Below are positions 26,660 to 36,025 of a stretch of 64,000 bases of DNA, piece after piece. A program made the position numbers and the translations under genes. Below the pieces are notes generated by a model, which did no database searches, had not been told where the DNA came from, and saw nothing but the letters and a program-made list of their open reading frames with translations. Within the stretch, counting starts at the first letter, position 1, and every line of letters begins with the position of its first letter. The stretch comes from Legionella busanensis (GTDB lineage Bacteria > Pseudomonadota > Gammaproteobacteria > Legionellales > Legionellaceae), in NCBI RefSeq assembly GCF_900461525.1, contig NZ_UGOD01000001.1, positions 1,085,001 through 1,149,000 on the forward strand, written 5' to 3'.

Positions 26660-27748
26660 CTACCTTTTTTCTGGATGTTTAACTTTTGGGAAGGATAAGG
26701 ATGCGATGTATTTACCACGATGCTGAACGCAACCTCGATATTTACGCCAAACTACGAAAATATAATTACCGTTACCCGCTGCCTCATCAGCAATGCCGAA
26801 ATCATTTGCATTGGCCGCATTGATATTACGGTTTCTAGGATAAACCTCTTGCCAGATGACATGTCTTTGGCGTGGGTCAAATGTAACGTTGGCAACAACG
26901 CAGTTTTTGCCACATGAATTTTTAGTGCTCTGTGTGACATGGAGACTATTCTTATTGGTAACGATATCAGCAGCATGCATTGCAGCAACTACTGATGCAC
27001 GAAAGCGGGAGGGCTGAGTAACACGCATCAACCTTGGAACTTCGTGCCCCCATATTTGCCCAATGCTACCAATATCATGATTAATGAGTAGCTGAGCGTG
27101 GGTAAGCATATAAGCTATTTCTGCTACTTCTGTTCTATCAGAAACCGCATCGGCTTCACTAATATAATATGGGGAGCCATAATGAGTTTCTGCTCGATGT
27201 GAAAGATAAGGAATTCGATACAATCCAGCAGGGCTGCCAATGACATCAACGACTCGAGTACGCTCGTCATTAATATGCATGCTATTAATTTGGCCAGCAT
27301 CCTCACCAAAACCTAAAGTAGAGCCAGTGGCTAGTTTATAAGTGTGTTGATAAACGGCTTGACTTGCAGAATTTTCAAATAATGCTTTTGCTTCAATCCA
27401 CGGATTAGTCTCAGGCTTGTTAGCAACCGTCACAATTAAATCAGGTAAAAATTGTTCCACTGCTGGAACAGCAACAAGTTTTGGTGGGAATTTTCCTTCA
27501 GCCCAAGTGCAGCTACCGATAATTTTATAATGTGAATTACTTAGTGTTTTACTTATAACGCGTGTTGCAATAGTAAACGTACTAATTGGATGAGGTGGCT
27601 GAATACTTTCTTTAGCTTGTACAGTTAAACAAGTTATTAGTGTTAAAATTATTAGATTAATCGTTGTAAAAGCAGTCCTCTTGTTTTTGCTTTTGACTTT
27701 TGTTTTCCAAGCGTTTAGCAATAATTTCTGCAGCTTCAAGGACATCAT
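26660..27748 (-). CDS. ICE transfer protein, TIGR03756 family (TraU-like)
   Basis: 362 residues from ATG ATG at 27748, which has GGAG seven bases upstream. This start lies 92 bases inside the end of traC, so translation is coupled. A basic N-terminus is followed by a hydrophobic segment (TTINLIILTLITCLTVQA), a signal peptide with an unusually long n-region. The mature part has FTIATRVISKTLSNSHYKIIG, CTWAEG and MLTHAQLLINHDIGSIGQIWG, features of the PFL_4710-type TraU relatives, periplasmic pilus-assembly proteins. The small TIGR03757-type gene that often lies between traC and this gene is not present, unless it is fused or lost. Confidence 0.83.
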   Translation of the reverse strand: MMSLKLQKLLLNAWKTKVKSKNKRTAFTTINLIILTLITCLTVQAKESIQPPHPISTFTIATRVISKTLSNSHYKIIGSCTWAEGKFPPKLVAVPAVEQFLPDLIVTVANKPETNPWIEAKALFENSASQAVYQHTYKLATGSTLGFGEDAGQINSMHINDERTRVVDVIGSPAGLYRIPYLSHRAETHYGSPYYISEADAVSDRTEVAEIAYMLTHAQLLINHDIGSIGQIWGHEVPRLMRVTQPSRFRASVVAAMHAADIVTNKNSLHVTQSTKNSCGKNCVVANVTFDPRQRHVIWQEVYPRNRNINAANANDFGIADEAAGNGNYIFVVWRKYRGCVQHRGKYIASLSFPKVKHPEKR

Positions 27749-30452
27749 GTTCATTCTCCAAAGCATTTCGCTCAGCCTTTTCTGCCTTTTCATTCATAAG
27801 CAAGGCAAGTAGGTAGCGCGGTGGAATAACACGAAATAATCCTTGATAACGTGAACCTAATAAGACAGCTTCTGCATACAGGCCTTTTTGTGAATCAATA
27901 TCCCTGATTAAGGCTTCCTGCTGCGAGGTTAACTGTTTAAATCGTTTAACATCATTAATTTCTTTTTCATCTAGGCCTAACAAAATCCAAGTTTCAATGA
28001 GCGATAAAATTTTGGTAGCTTTTTCAGAATTCATATCGGTAACGTTTTGTGTAATAGCAGCAAGCCACAATCCCAGTTTTCTTGCGACTTTGGCTACCAA
28101 TAAACAGGCTGTGACAACTGAAGGAATCTGAAATTGCAAATGTGATTCGTCAATAAATAGAAAAGTGGGCCGATTATCATTTTGTGTTGCTTCTGCCATG
28201 CCAAGTATTCTTGGCAGCAAAGACACCATCACTAATGCTAGTTTCCCTGGCTCGTCTTTAATGGCTGAAATGTCAATATGAAAAATATCAAAATCACCTA
28301 AAGGTTCAGTAGGTACATTAAAAAAACGGGATTTCGCACTGTTAATGACATAACTGTTAAGGCGATCGTGCATATCTAGGATACGGTCTTTCTTACGTGC
28401 AACTGTTTCTTTCTCCATGCGCCGTTTAAAGGCTGCTACAACATGTTCAGTTAACATTTGCGGTATATCATTATTAAATGAAGTTAAAATAGCATCACTT
28501 AAGACTTCAATTAAAAGTGTTTCATCAGCTAGAGTAAATTGCTCTTCCTCTAAAGGATTTGCTTCGGTAATCATAGTACGCAAAGCTAAAGCAAGTTCAG
28601 CAAGGTAGGAGCGAGAATCATTGCATGCAAGATCCGCAGGATTGGCAGGCTGCTTTAGGTTTTCTTGCATATCTATTATCTTTTGCGCAATCAAAGCTGC
28701 CTGCTCTGAATTCAGATTATCTGTGATTTCAGGGATAGCTTTGTAAGCCTCGCAAAAAGGGTTTAACGGAACGGCTTCACCTTTTTTATTGCTAAGCAAT
28801 AACTGTTTAGTATTTTTACCATAAGCCTTAGCATGAATAAGCATACGGTCAAAGGAATTACCCATTTCAAATAACACAATGCGGGCATTTTTAATCGCCA
28901 TTAAAGTATTAATCATCCAGCCAATTAAGACTGACTTACCACCACCTGAATTAGCAAATATGGCACAGTGAGAATTTTGACTAATAAATTCAGTATGTAA
29001 TAAATCAAATAAAACAGGCTCACCTAAGCGATTAAAAAAAGTAAAGCAGGGTAGGTGCTTTGTACCTTGGTTGCGGCCATAAACAGGCAGTAAGGCAGCA
29101 AGCTCTGATGCATAAAGCAGACGGTCAAAGCGTAAATATTTTCGCGCGAAGGCCGGAGCAAAATTAAAAGGAAGCGCACAAAGATAACTATTTAGTGGAT
29201 GTAAATCATACTGCGATGGTATGAGTGGCATTTTAGCGTCCACGAATAGATCTTTTAATTCTTTTTCAATGTGAAGCGCTTTTTCTTCTGTCTCTGCGCG
29301 ATAGAAAACAGCTTGAGTAACCCAGAAGAGTCGATTGCCTGTTGCTAATTCATCACGTGCTGTTTTGATATCTTGTTTTACTTGCGTTGGCTTTAAACTT
29401 GTTCCAATAATACCTTTTTCTAAGCGCATTAAGTGCGCATCAAGCGCTTCATCATTGCTAAAAATTACTTGGATTGTGTAAGTAGCTCCTTCAGGTAATT
29501 TATCGAGTAGCGCATAGCGATGTTTAGGATTGGCTTGTAGGCGCTCTCGTGACAGTAAACCAATATCTGGTGCCTCACGTAAGCCATCGACATATAAAAT
29601 GCGATGATAGTAGTTATCAAAAATAAAGCTCCGATTATCACTTTGAGGAGGCGTAAAAAACACAGCTTGGGCAAGGGTATATCCTGCAGGTTTTTTCTTT
29701 ATTGGATAGGGAAAACGCGCAAGTAATTCCTCTATATTCCCTTGGGTTAATTGAGGATTAGGATTAAACCATCTTAACCACCAGTAGTAATAATCTTTAC
29801 CGGTTAAACGTTTTAATTGTAATCCGGGCGAGCGCAATTTACTTTCAATTTGTGCTATTACCTCTACGTGTTCAGTAAGAGTATGTTCTCTCGTTGGCTT
29901 AAGTTGTTGATATAAGCGATAGAAAAGAACTCGAATTCGCCGACGCCGTCCTCGATAGGGCATATTTGTTTTAGGATCATGAAAAAGCCCTTCGGGCTTG
30001 GTCATTTTAGTCATTAAGCTAGCCAACCGGTGACAATAATCTTGAGTAAAGGGATTGTTGGCAAGACTAGGATCAAGGTGGCCTTTAATATGTTTAAGCA
30101 CGGGATTTAAGCTGTAGTCATCATTAACATACATTTGCATAACCCACGGGTCTTCTTTGTAAAGTGGTACAACTGAAGCAAAGGTTTCTTTTATTTTTTG
30201 AAAGATTACTTCCAGGTGGTCAGGTGCGGAAGCTTCTGCTGGAATACTAGCAAGTTCAAAACCAGAACCGATGCTAATCCCATCTTGTAATAAGAAAAGA
30301 TTTTCCTTATCGCAGAAATCGACAATAGCCCATTGATCAGGTAATGAAAGTAACTTATTTTGATAACGTGCTTTAACTGCTGCTTCAGTAATTGGGCAGG
30401 GGTTACCTTCTCCAATCAACCAGTTATTTAATGATTTTAGCCATTGCTTCAT
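27657..30452 (-). CDS. traC: TraC-type conjugation ATPase (VirB4 family)
   Basis: 931 residues. Walker A, FANSGGGKSVLIGW, is near residue 500, and Walker B, PTFLFIDESHLQF, near 767. Also present are AITQNVTDM and an RFKQLTSQQEALIR motif close to the end. These match the PFL_4706-type ICE relatives of TraC/VirB4, the inner-membrane-associated motor that powers pilus assembly. The N-terminal half is the usual non-catalytic domain. It starts 8 bases after the lipoprotein gene. The end overlaps the TraU-like gene by 92 bases. Confidence 0.92.
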   Translation of the reverse strand: MKQWLKSLNNWLIGEGNPCPITEAAVKARYQNKLLSLPDQWAIVDFCDKENLFLLQDGISIGSGFELASIPAEASAPDHLEVIFQKIKETFASVVPLYKEDPWVMQMYVNDDYSLNPVLKHIKGHLDPSLANNPFTQDYCHRLASLMTKMTKPEGLFHDPKTNMPYRGRRRRIRVLFYRLYQQLKPTREHTLTEHVEVIAQIESKLRSPGLQLKRLTGKDYYYWWLRWFNPNPQLTQGNIEELLARFPYPIKKKPAGYTLAQAVFFTPPQSDNRSFIFDNYYHRILYVDGLREAPDIGLLSRERLQANPKHRYALLDKLPEGATYTIQVIFSNDEALDAHLMRLEKGIIGTSLKPTQVKQDIKTARDELATGNRLFWVTQAVFYRAETEEKALHIEKELKDLFVDAKMPLIPSQYDLHPLNSYLCALPFNFAPAFARKYLRFDRLLYASELAALLPVYGRNQGTKHLPCFTFFNRLGEPVLFDLLHTEFISQNSHCAIFANSGGGKSVLIGWMINTLMAIKNARIVLFEMGNSFDRMLIHAKAYGKNTKQLLLSNKKGEAVPLNPFCEAYKAIPEITDNLNSEQAALIAQKIIDMQENLKQPANPADLACNDSRSYLAELALALRTMITEANPLEEEQFTLADETLLIEVLSDAILTSFNNDIPQMLTEHVVAAFKRRMEKETVARKKDRILDMHDRLNSYVINSAKSRFFNVPTEPLGDFDIFHIDISAIKDEPGKLALVMVSLLPRILGMAEATQNDNRPTFLFIDESHLQFQIPSVVTACLLVAKVARKLGLWLAAITQNVTDMNSEKATKILSLIETWILLGLDEKEINDVKRFKQLTSQQEALIRDIDSQKGLYAEAVLLGSRYQGLFRVIPPRYLLALLMNEKAEKAERNALENEHDVLEAAEIIAKRLENKSQKQKQEDCFYND

Positions 30453-30460
30453 AACTTTCC

Positions 30461-30844
30461 TTAGTAATGCTCGGACGCTAAAGCAAATTGATTTTGCTTA
30501 TACAGGAAGAAGCTGGTTGTATAGCCGGGTTTAATTAATTGCTCATCACCAATTAGTGCTACATGTGGAAAGACATAGATTGGAATGTGCGGATTATCTA
30601 AGGGCTTAAATAATGACTGAATTTCATTTGCTGCTGTACGAGTATAGCCAGCATAATTGACCAGCTTTGCTTGCTTCACATTCCAGCGCTCTATAGGCTT
30701 TTCAATACTTTTTTGATAAAGCTCGCTAACTGTTAAACCGCCTTCTGGTAAAGGCTGTGTTGATTTTATAGACGAAGCACAAGCGCTTAAGGCAAGGGCA
30801 CTAGCGCAGACTAAAATCGTGTAGCGTTTTTTGTGATTGACCAT
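30461..30844 (-). CDS. ICE outer-membrane lipoprotein, TIGR03751 family (TraV-like)
   Basis: 127 residues. A lipoprotein signal ends in ALALSACASS (lipobox L-S-A-C, Cys near residue 21). The mature part contains GLTVSELYQKS and YTRTAANEIQSLFKPLDNP, typical of PFL_4710-type ICE lipoproteins. By analogy with TraV/VirB7 it would join the outer-membrane ring of the secretion channel. Its start overlaps the end of the TraB-like gene by 44 bases. Confidence 0.85.
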   Translation of the reverse strand: MVNHKKRYTILVCASALALSACASSIKSTQPLPEGGLTVSELYQKSIEKPIERWNVKQAKLVNYAGYTRTAANEIQSLFKPLDNPHIPIYVFPHVALIGDEQLIKPGYTTSFFLYKQNQFALASEHY

Positions 30845-32126
30845 AATCTAATACTCTCCCGTTGACATCTTTATCTAGGTGAATGGTTTGGGTAATATGA
30901 AGCGATAATTGTGTAGGTTTATAACCGCTTGGCGTTAAGAAGCTAGCTGGTACAAACACCATGTCAAAGCTGCCTTGAATGCGCTTTTCAAGCCATTCGG
31001 CTCCTTTTATAGTGCCTTGTGATAAAGCGCCACCAAGCGCATAATTTCCCAGCGAGCCTGTTGGTATGCTTGTGGTGCCATTGATATTAGCGTTGTAAGA
31101 CATTTGCCATTGCGATAAGGCGTTGCCAAATCCTTTTATGCTGTCACTGGCGACCATTGTCGTTAAAAATTGTGGCGCGTTAGTAAAGTACTGCCCTTTA
31201 ATACAAGGATTGCCGAAGGCGGTAGTGAGATAGCCTAAGCTTTCATTATTAACAAGTTCAGCTGTACCAGTCATTTTTTCTTTTCCTACCGTTACGAAGT
31301 GGCCATCAGTAAATACAAATAAGGCAGACGTAACGTAAGCTCGCACACAGCTGATGTTATCGAGAAAAGAACCAACCCCAATCGCATAACCATTTACTTT
31401 CATGCCAGAGATAGTTGGAGGTAGGGCGATGCCATTGGCTGCTATTAAATCACCACGATTAATGATTGCAGAAAAAGGAAATAGAGGTTGCATTAATTTT
31501 CCCTCAACGGGGACTTCTCCGATTAAGGCTGACAGTAGAGTGGTATGTCCTAAATCAGATCCTGCAGGAATGGTATAGTAAGGAATGGTTGTTTTTTCGC
31601 TCTTCTTTTTAGAGAGTGTTGTTTTTTTAGTAGTAGTTTGCCGCTTTGCCTTAAGTCGTTCCCAATAAGCAAGTTCGGCTTGATTACTTTCTTGCTTTAT
31701 AAGTATTTGGTCAATGTCTTTAATTCCAGCGCTAGGTGATGGTTTTAAGTCTTGTGTGTTTTCAATAGAGTAGGTAGTAGATTCTGATCCATGCGTTGGC
31801 TTTATCGATAGTATTTGTTCTTTAAGTGTATTTAATTCTTCAAGTAAGTTTGTATCAAGTGAGGCTTGATTCTCTGAGGATTTGTTATTTGTTGCTTGAT
31901 GTTCTGCTTCTAAAGATAATAACTTTTGTTCAGTCTCTTGTAAGCGAGCAGCGACATCCCGGATATTGTCGTTAAACTGACTGGCAATTGCCTCATTAAA
32001 ATTATTCGGATTAGCGATTGGTTCGTGCGTTGACGTTACTGTATGATGACTGCTATTGAAAAAAATTAAAGCAGTAACGCCAACTACACTTCCTGTTAAT
32101 ACTTTTAGGCCTAGGTTTTTTGTCAT
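30801..32126 (-). CDS. ICE transfer protein, TIGR03752 family (TraB/VirB10-like)
   Basis: 441 residues. A single N-terminal membrane segment (LTGSVVGVTALIFFNSS) is followed by a coiled coil of about residues 45-105, a linker rich in Thr/Lys, and a C-terminal beta domain beginning IPAGSDLGHTTLLSALIGEVP. This is the architecture of VirB10/TraB channel proteins spanning from inner to outer membrane. The ATG overlaps the stop of the TraK-like gene by 4 bases. Confidence 0.85.
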   Translation of the reverse strand: MTKNLGLKVLTGSVVGVTALIFFNSSHHTVTSTHEPIANPNNFNEAIASQFNDNIRDVAARLQETEQKLLSLEAEHQATNNKSSENQASLDTNLLEELNTLKEQILSIKPTHGSESTTYSIENTQDLKPSPSAGIKDIDQILIKQESNQAELAYWERLKAKRQTTTKKTTLSKKKSEKTTIPYYTIPAGSDLGHTTLLSALIGEVPVEGKLMQPLFPFSAIINRGDLIAANGIALPPTISGMKVNGYAIGVGSFLDNISCVRAYVTSALFVFTDGHFVTVGKEKMTGTAELVNNESLGYLTTAFGNPCIKGQYFTNAPQFLTTMVASDSIKGFGNALSQWQMSYNANINGTTSIPTGSLGNYALGGALSQGTIKGAEWLEKRIQGSFDMVFVPASFLTPSGYKPTQLSLHITQTIHLDKDVNGRVLDYGQSQKTLHDFSLR

Positions 32127-32905
32127 CGTACGAACTCCTTATCGGCGGTAAAGGCCTCATTAAAAAGACGCTCTGAGACGAGAAATACGGTCGTAGTATC
32201 GTATTCACCGCGAGGCTTGAGTGTATTTGTAGGATAAAAGGAAGCTGTTTGCCAACGGCCAAGAAGGCGGCGAGGATCTAAAATAATTTCTTTATTTAAT
32301 AAATTTTTTAACTCAACCGCAGTTACATACAGATCGCCACCTTGCCATGAGATTAAAGGATATGCTTCCACACTAGCTCCATAGAAAAGATTAATTTGGC
32401 GATAGGTTTGCATAGGTACACGATTGACTCCTTCTGGAATAGTTAGAAGGCGAGCTGGTACGTAAAGAGATTGGATGGCAAAGCGGGTAAGCGTAATTGC
32501 GTTAAAATCGAAATCATTAATAGGTTGGTTTTTGTCTTGTTCGGTATTATTGTTTTCAAGTAATACATCAATTGGTTTAACTGCTGATATTGTTTCTGAA
32601 GCAGATAGGGTTAACATGATAACCTCACCTTGCGGCATCAGCTGCACAAGTAAGCGCTGATTAACAAAGGGCTCTTTTGCTTTTACATAAAGGCTATCTT
32701 GTACTTTTAATACAGCTACTTTCTCAACTGCTTCATTATCAATAATACTAATGGCTTGTGGAAAGTGAATAAGCCGCTCTTCACTTAGAGAAAGCGTTAC
32801 GGGAATTGGCGTTTTATCCCATAAAATATGCTCGGCATCGAATGCAAATAGATTAAAATTACAACCTAGCATGATTAAAATCATAAAAAGCTTAAATCGA
32901 ATCAT
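32123..32905 (-). CDS. ICE transfer protein, TIGR03749 family (TraK-like)
   Basis: 260 residues with a signal peptide (IRFKLFMILIMLGCNFNLFA) and a beta-rich mature part containing HILWDKTPIPVTLSLSEERLI, typical of the PFL_4704 family. By analogy with TraK/VirB9 it forms part of the periplasmic and outer-membrane channel with the lipoprotein and the TraB-like protein, both encoded next to it. It overlaps both neighbours (14 and 4 bases). Confidence 0.85.
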   Translation of the reverse strand: MIRFKLFMILIMLGCNFNLFAFDAEHILWDKTPIPVTLSLSEERLIHFPQAISIIDNEAVEKVAVLKVQDSLYVKAKEPFVNQRLLVQLMPQGEVIMLTLSASETISAVKPIDVLLENNNTEQDKNQPINDFDFNAITLTRFAIQSLYVPARLLTIPEGVNRVPMQTYRQINLFYGASVEAYPLISWQGGDLYVTAVELKNLLNKEIILDPRRLLGRWQTASFYPTNTLKPRGEYDTTTVFLVSERLFNEAFTADKEFVR

Positions 32906-33557
32906 GTGATTTATTCTCCAGCGGGTTAGCGAGCAGGTCTTCTAGCAAGGTCTCAGGTTGGGTATAACCATCTAGGGCTAGTTGGAATGGGTTCTCAAGG
33001 CGAGATAGATTTACTTTAACAACACGTACGTGGTAATCGACAATTTTATCGGTGATAACAATGGGGCTGTTATTTTTTAATCGTTGTGTAATACGTAAAA
33101 TAAGGTGCACTTCCCAGGCATTATTACCCAGCGGTTTAACATCATTACTCTCAATAAAGCGATAAAGACTGGCTACTTGTGTCCTATTAAATAACTGAGC
33201 ATCTTTATAAGCTGTAAGTGCTTGGTCTAGGAGCTTGCGATGACGAGCAGTAAAATAATAATGAAAACCAGCTAAATTAGTAGAGAATTCTTTTTTGCCA
33301 CCATTTGACCAAGTATTTAAAGCGGGCATAAGGGTAGCAACAAATCCATGAATGTATTCTGCTGGGATTTGTTCTGCTTTGATGAGTCCACCATTAGCTG
33401 CCATGCTAGGCGAGAGCCAGAACTCGTAGCGTTTTGGTAAAGAATAAAGTGTGGTAATCAATCCTAAAATTATTACTAACAGTGAAGCAGTAAAGGCCAA
33501 CAACAAGCGATTTAGCTGATTTAAACTGTCAATTTTTTGCCAGTATTTAAACATCAT
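32892..33557 (-). CDS. ICE transfer protein, TIGR03746 family (TraE-like)
   Basis: 221 residues. One N-terminal membrane helix (LLLAFTASLLVIILGLITTLYS) precedes a soluble domain with YEFWLSPSMAANGG, NGGKKEF and YRFIESNDVKPLGNNAWEV. This matches PFL_4703-type proteins, which resemble TraE/VirB8 inner-membrane scaffold proteins. It overlaps the preceding small membrane gene by 11 bases and the TraK-like gene by 14. Confidence 0.85.
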   Translation of the reverse strand: MMFKYWQKIDSLNQLNRLLLAFTASLLVIILGLITTLYSLPKRYEFWLSPSMAANGGLIKAEQIPAEYIHGFVATLMPALNTWSNGGKKEFSTNLAGFHYYFTARHRKLLDQALTAYKDAQLFNRTQVASLYRFIESNDVKPLGNNAWEVHLILRITQRLKNNSPIVITDKIVDYHVRVVKVNLSRLENPFQLALDGYTQPETLLEDLLANPLENKSHDSI

Positions 33558-33918
33558 GTTGACCTACCAATTTACTTATTTGCCAGGCCCCTTGATAATG
33601 AAGATAAGGTGAGCGTTTAAGCCCTAAATGTGTAAGTGTAAGAAGTGTTTTTTTCATGACATACCCATAAGGTTTTCCTGCTTTGATGCGAGAAATCCAC
33701 TTAGGGATAATGGTGATGGCTAAAATAAATCCCAGAAAAAAACCGACGCATCCTAAAGCCAGCGGATAGCTTAAGAAAAAGCCAATAAAAGTCATTAATA
33801 AACTAGTTGCTGGAGTTGCTAGTAAAACAATCCAAAATAATTCACGTAAACTTAGCCCTTTATAAGCTTTATAGTCATGAGAAAGATGCCTTGAGGAAGG
33901 TCGGTTCATGGTGCTCAC
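33547..33918 (-). CDS. ICE membrane protein, TIGR03750 family (TraL-like)
   Basis: 123 residues. Two close hydrophobic segments (LFWIVLLATPATSLLMTFIGFFL and LALGCVGFFLGFILAITII) are followed by a basic tail with KPYGYVMKKTLL. This is the ICE TraL-like inner-membrane protein, VirB3-like in topology. The position between TIGR03745- and TIGR03746-type genes agrees. Confidence 0.82.
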   Translation of the reverse strand: MSTMNRPSSRHLSHDYKAYKGLSLRELFWIVLLATPATSLLMTFIGFFLSYPLALGCVGFFLGFILAITIIPKWISRIKAGKPYGYVMKKTLLTLTHLGLKRSPYLHYQGAWQISKLVGQHDV

Positions 33919-33919
33919 C

Positions 33920-34306
33920 TTAGATTTTAAATTTAGTAATCATCATGTAGCCGACGTAACCTGCAACAATGCTTATAGCAAGATAGGTAATACCCATAAC
34001 GGCAAACATACCAAATGACACCATTGAGCCGTCATTCTTCTTAGCTTCTTCAATACCATGTTGTACAGTGGTGATGAATTTAATAAAGCTAATGACTGAT
34101 GCAATAAAGAGTAAAAGGCCAAGCCCCTGTTTAACGTAGTTACTTGTCACAGTCATTAAGCTTTTATTACCGTCGCTAATATCATCTGCATTAGATACTT
34201 TAGGAAACCAATTATCGGCTAGCAGGGCTGGTGCATAATTTAAGCTAATAAAGCCTAAACCTAATCGCTGCGTCCATTGTCTTAGTTGGTTAATCTGATT
34301 TTTCAT
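33920..34306 (-). CDS. ICE membrane protein, TIGR03745 family (pilin-like)
   Basis: 128 residues. A signal-like segment (LGLGFISLNYAPALLA) precedes a mature part with two membrane helices (VKQGLGLLLFIASVISFIKFI and MFAVMGITYLAISIVAGYVGYMMI). The two-helix mature form resembles type IV conjugative pilins, and the family is thought to supply the pilus subunit or its equivalent. One base separates it from the TraL-like gene. Confidence 0.82.
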   Translation of the reverse strand: MKNQINQLRQWTQRLGLGFISLNYAPALLADNWFPKVSNADDISDGNKSLMTVTSNYVKQGLGLLLFIASVISFIKFITTVQHGIEEAKKNDGSMVSFGMFAVMGITYLAISIVAGYVGYMMITKFKI

Positions 34307-34572
34307 GGGTAATTCCCCTTAACGATTAAAATGAGTATGAATAGACACAGTCCTATGACTAAACGCACTAGGCGTGAGCCAAGAATAATGAGGAATCCTT
34401 CTTGCGCTTTTTCAGCGCTATCCATGAAATAATTAATGCACCAAATGATAGCGATAATGGTGAGCATAATGGCGATAAAGCGAATACAATTAGAGAAAGT
34501 GCTAGCAGTGATATCGCCTGTAGCTTGTCTGAAACTTTCTACAAATGTTTTTGCAATATCTATTTTGCTCAT
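34303..34572 (-). CDS. ICE membrane protein, TIGR03758 family
   Basis: 89 residues. Two hydrophobic helices (CIRFIAIMLTIIAIIWCINYFMD and LVRLVIGLCLFILILIV) lie on either side of a short loop with AQEGFLIILGSRLVR. It matches the short PFL_4701-type proteins that lie immediately before the pilin-like gene. Overlap with that gene is 4 bases, consistent with coupled translation. Confidence 0.8.
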   Translation of the reverse strand: MSKIDIAKTFVESFRQATGDITASTFSNCIRFIAIMLTIIAIIWCINYFMDSAEKAQEGFLIILGSRLVRLVIGLCLFILILIVKGNYP

Positions 34573-34574
34573 AT

Positions 34575-34898
34575 CTATTTTCCAATATAGTCAAGCGCTA
34601 ACGGCTTAACCGTTTTGGGTTCTATTGCTGGTTTATTAATGTATTCAATTAATGAATTGCGAATTTCTAATAAATCTTGTCGTAAGCCTGGATGGGAATT
34701 TCCATCAGCACTTTTAAAAGAATCAATATGTAATTGCAGGCGAGTGTTAGGCTCTATTTCATTGTTTGCTTCATCTAGTAAGGGCATAATTGCATTGATT
34801 TGGTTTATTACGCGCACTAAAGTTTTATTTAGCGCAGCTTCACTAGCATAAAGACAGGTGTTAAAAATTAATGCAGATAATAAAAGCCAATATTTCAT
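34575..34898 (-). CDS. RAQPRD-family integrative-element protein
   Basis: 107 residues with a signal peptide (MKYWLLLSALIFNTCLYA-SEA). The mature part is helical. The usual R-A-Q-P-R-D-type motif is weak here (ANNEIEPNTRLQLHIDS), but HPGLRQDLLEIRNSLIEYINKP is typical. This is a periplasmic protein of unknown detailed role, found at this place in ICE transfer operons. It is two bases from the next gene. Confidence 0.75.
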   Translation of the reverse strand: MKYWLLLSALIFNTCLYASEAALNKTLVRVINQINAIMPLLDEANNEIEPNTRLQLHIDSFKSADGNSHPGLRQDLLEIRNSLIEYINKPAIEPKTVKPLALDYIGK

Positions 34899-34907
34899 TT
34901 CATCTCC

Positions 34908-35606
34908 CTACAAGTATTTTTTAAATCGGCTAGTTGTTATTGACACCATCACACTCAAAAGAATACTTAGTGGTACAAAAAACAATGCAGGATTAACACT
35001 AATAGGCATAGCTAGCCATAAGGTTAAGAGCAACAATAAGCCATATTTAAAATAGTGATTTAACCGGTGAAAAACGTAAGATGATTCACGCCCGAGAGAG
35101 GCTGTACGTATGGCACGCTGATTTAAGCCATCAACTAAGCCAGCAGTAGTAGCCATTGTAAATAAAGGAAGGCTAGCAACTAAAATTATGAACTTAATGT
35201 ATATCACTTCTGTGGTTATACACATAAGATTCCAGATTTGCTGGATTACTTGAAATGCATTTATAAAAAGATCATCAAAATCAGAAGCTGTGTGAGTTAG
35301 CAAATTATCAAATTCGCTTTTTATAAATACACGAGTACTTTCTACTTTATTTGTTAGCTTTTGTGTAGGTACGGTCTTTATTTTAGAGTCAATGTAGTTA
35401 GCTATAGAGGCATCATTAAACTCTAGAACAGCAGAAGATTGTTGTTTAGCTAGTTTATAAATACGCTGCCAAGCAGTATTAAAATCTTTTAATCCCCAAA
35501 GGGCTAAACCCCAGCTTAATAAAATCAGCCAACTTAGAAAAACAAGTAGGAATGAATTTAAGAAAATTCTTTTTGAGTGTTTTTGCTTATCTTTCTCTAC
35601 TGCCAT
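34908..35606 (-). CDS. ICE membrane protein, TIGR03747 family
   Basis: 232 residues. Membrane segments are LLVFLSWLILLSWGLALWGL near residue 18, an internal one near 130 (IYIKFIILVASLPLFTMA), and a pair near the C-terminus (YGLLLLLTLWLAMPI and LFFVPLSILLSVMVSI). The central ATTAGLVDGLNQRAIRTASLGRESS (here split by a short loop) is a family hallmark of PFL_4697-type proteins. In other ICEs it lies next to traD; here traD has moved to the end of the operon. Confidence 0.82.
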   Translation of the reverse strand: MAVEKDKQKHSKRIFLNSFLLVFLSWLILLSWGLALWGLKDFNTAWQRIYKLAKQQSSAVLEFNDASIANYIDSKIKTVPTQKLTNKVESTRVFIKSEFDNLLTHTASDFDDLFINAFQVIQQIWNLMCITTEVIYIKFIILVASLPLFTMATTAGLVDGLNQRAIRTASLGRESSYVFHRLNHYFKYGLLLLLTLWLAMPISVNPALFFVPLSILLSVMVSITTSRFKKYL

Positions 35607-36025
35607 ATTTCATCCTTATAAATAATAAAGGGGTAATGGTTTTCATGAAATATAACAAGTAGCTCATCAATGTTAGCTGGTAGAAGAGGTGCTTTAGTTA
35701 GGCGTTGAAATTCTTCTAAGCGGCTAGAGTTATCAATATTAGTTATAAAACCAATAGCGTGTTTTTCTTCTAATTCAGTGGCATGCTCTTTAAGCCAGTT
35801 AAATGAGAAAGGATCGCCGCCTAGGATAAAAAGAGGCTGAGAAAAACTAGATAGATCTATTTTGCGTTTTGTAATATGACCTACTTGTGCTTGACTAGTT
35901 ACTGGTAGTCGAGCATCCAGTTTCTCTTCTAGTTTTAGAGATTCTTCAGTAATCTTTTCTTTTTGTTGGCTAAAGCAAACCGTTGCTATTAACAGACTAA
36001 TTAAAAATAGAGATATTTTTTTCAT
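35597..36025 (-). CDS. ICE transfer protein, TIGR03765 family
   Basis: 142 residues with a signal peptide (MKKISLFLISLLIATVCFS). It contains FILGGDPFSFNWLKEHATELEEKHAIGFITNID, a thioredoxin-like or RseC-like alpha/beta segment typical of the PFL_4695 family, but no C-x-x-C. Probably periplasmic. It overlaps the next gene by 10 bases and abuts the TIGR03759-type gene without a gap. Confidence 0.8.
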   Translation of the reverse strand: MKKISLFLISLLIATVCFSQQKEKITEESLKLEEKLDARLPVTSQAQVGHITKRKIDLSSFSQPLFILGGDPFSFNWLKEHATELEEKHAIGFITNIDNSSRLEEFQRLTKAPLLPANIDELLVIFHENHYPFIIYKDEIWQ

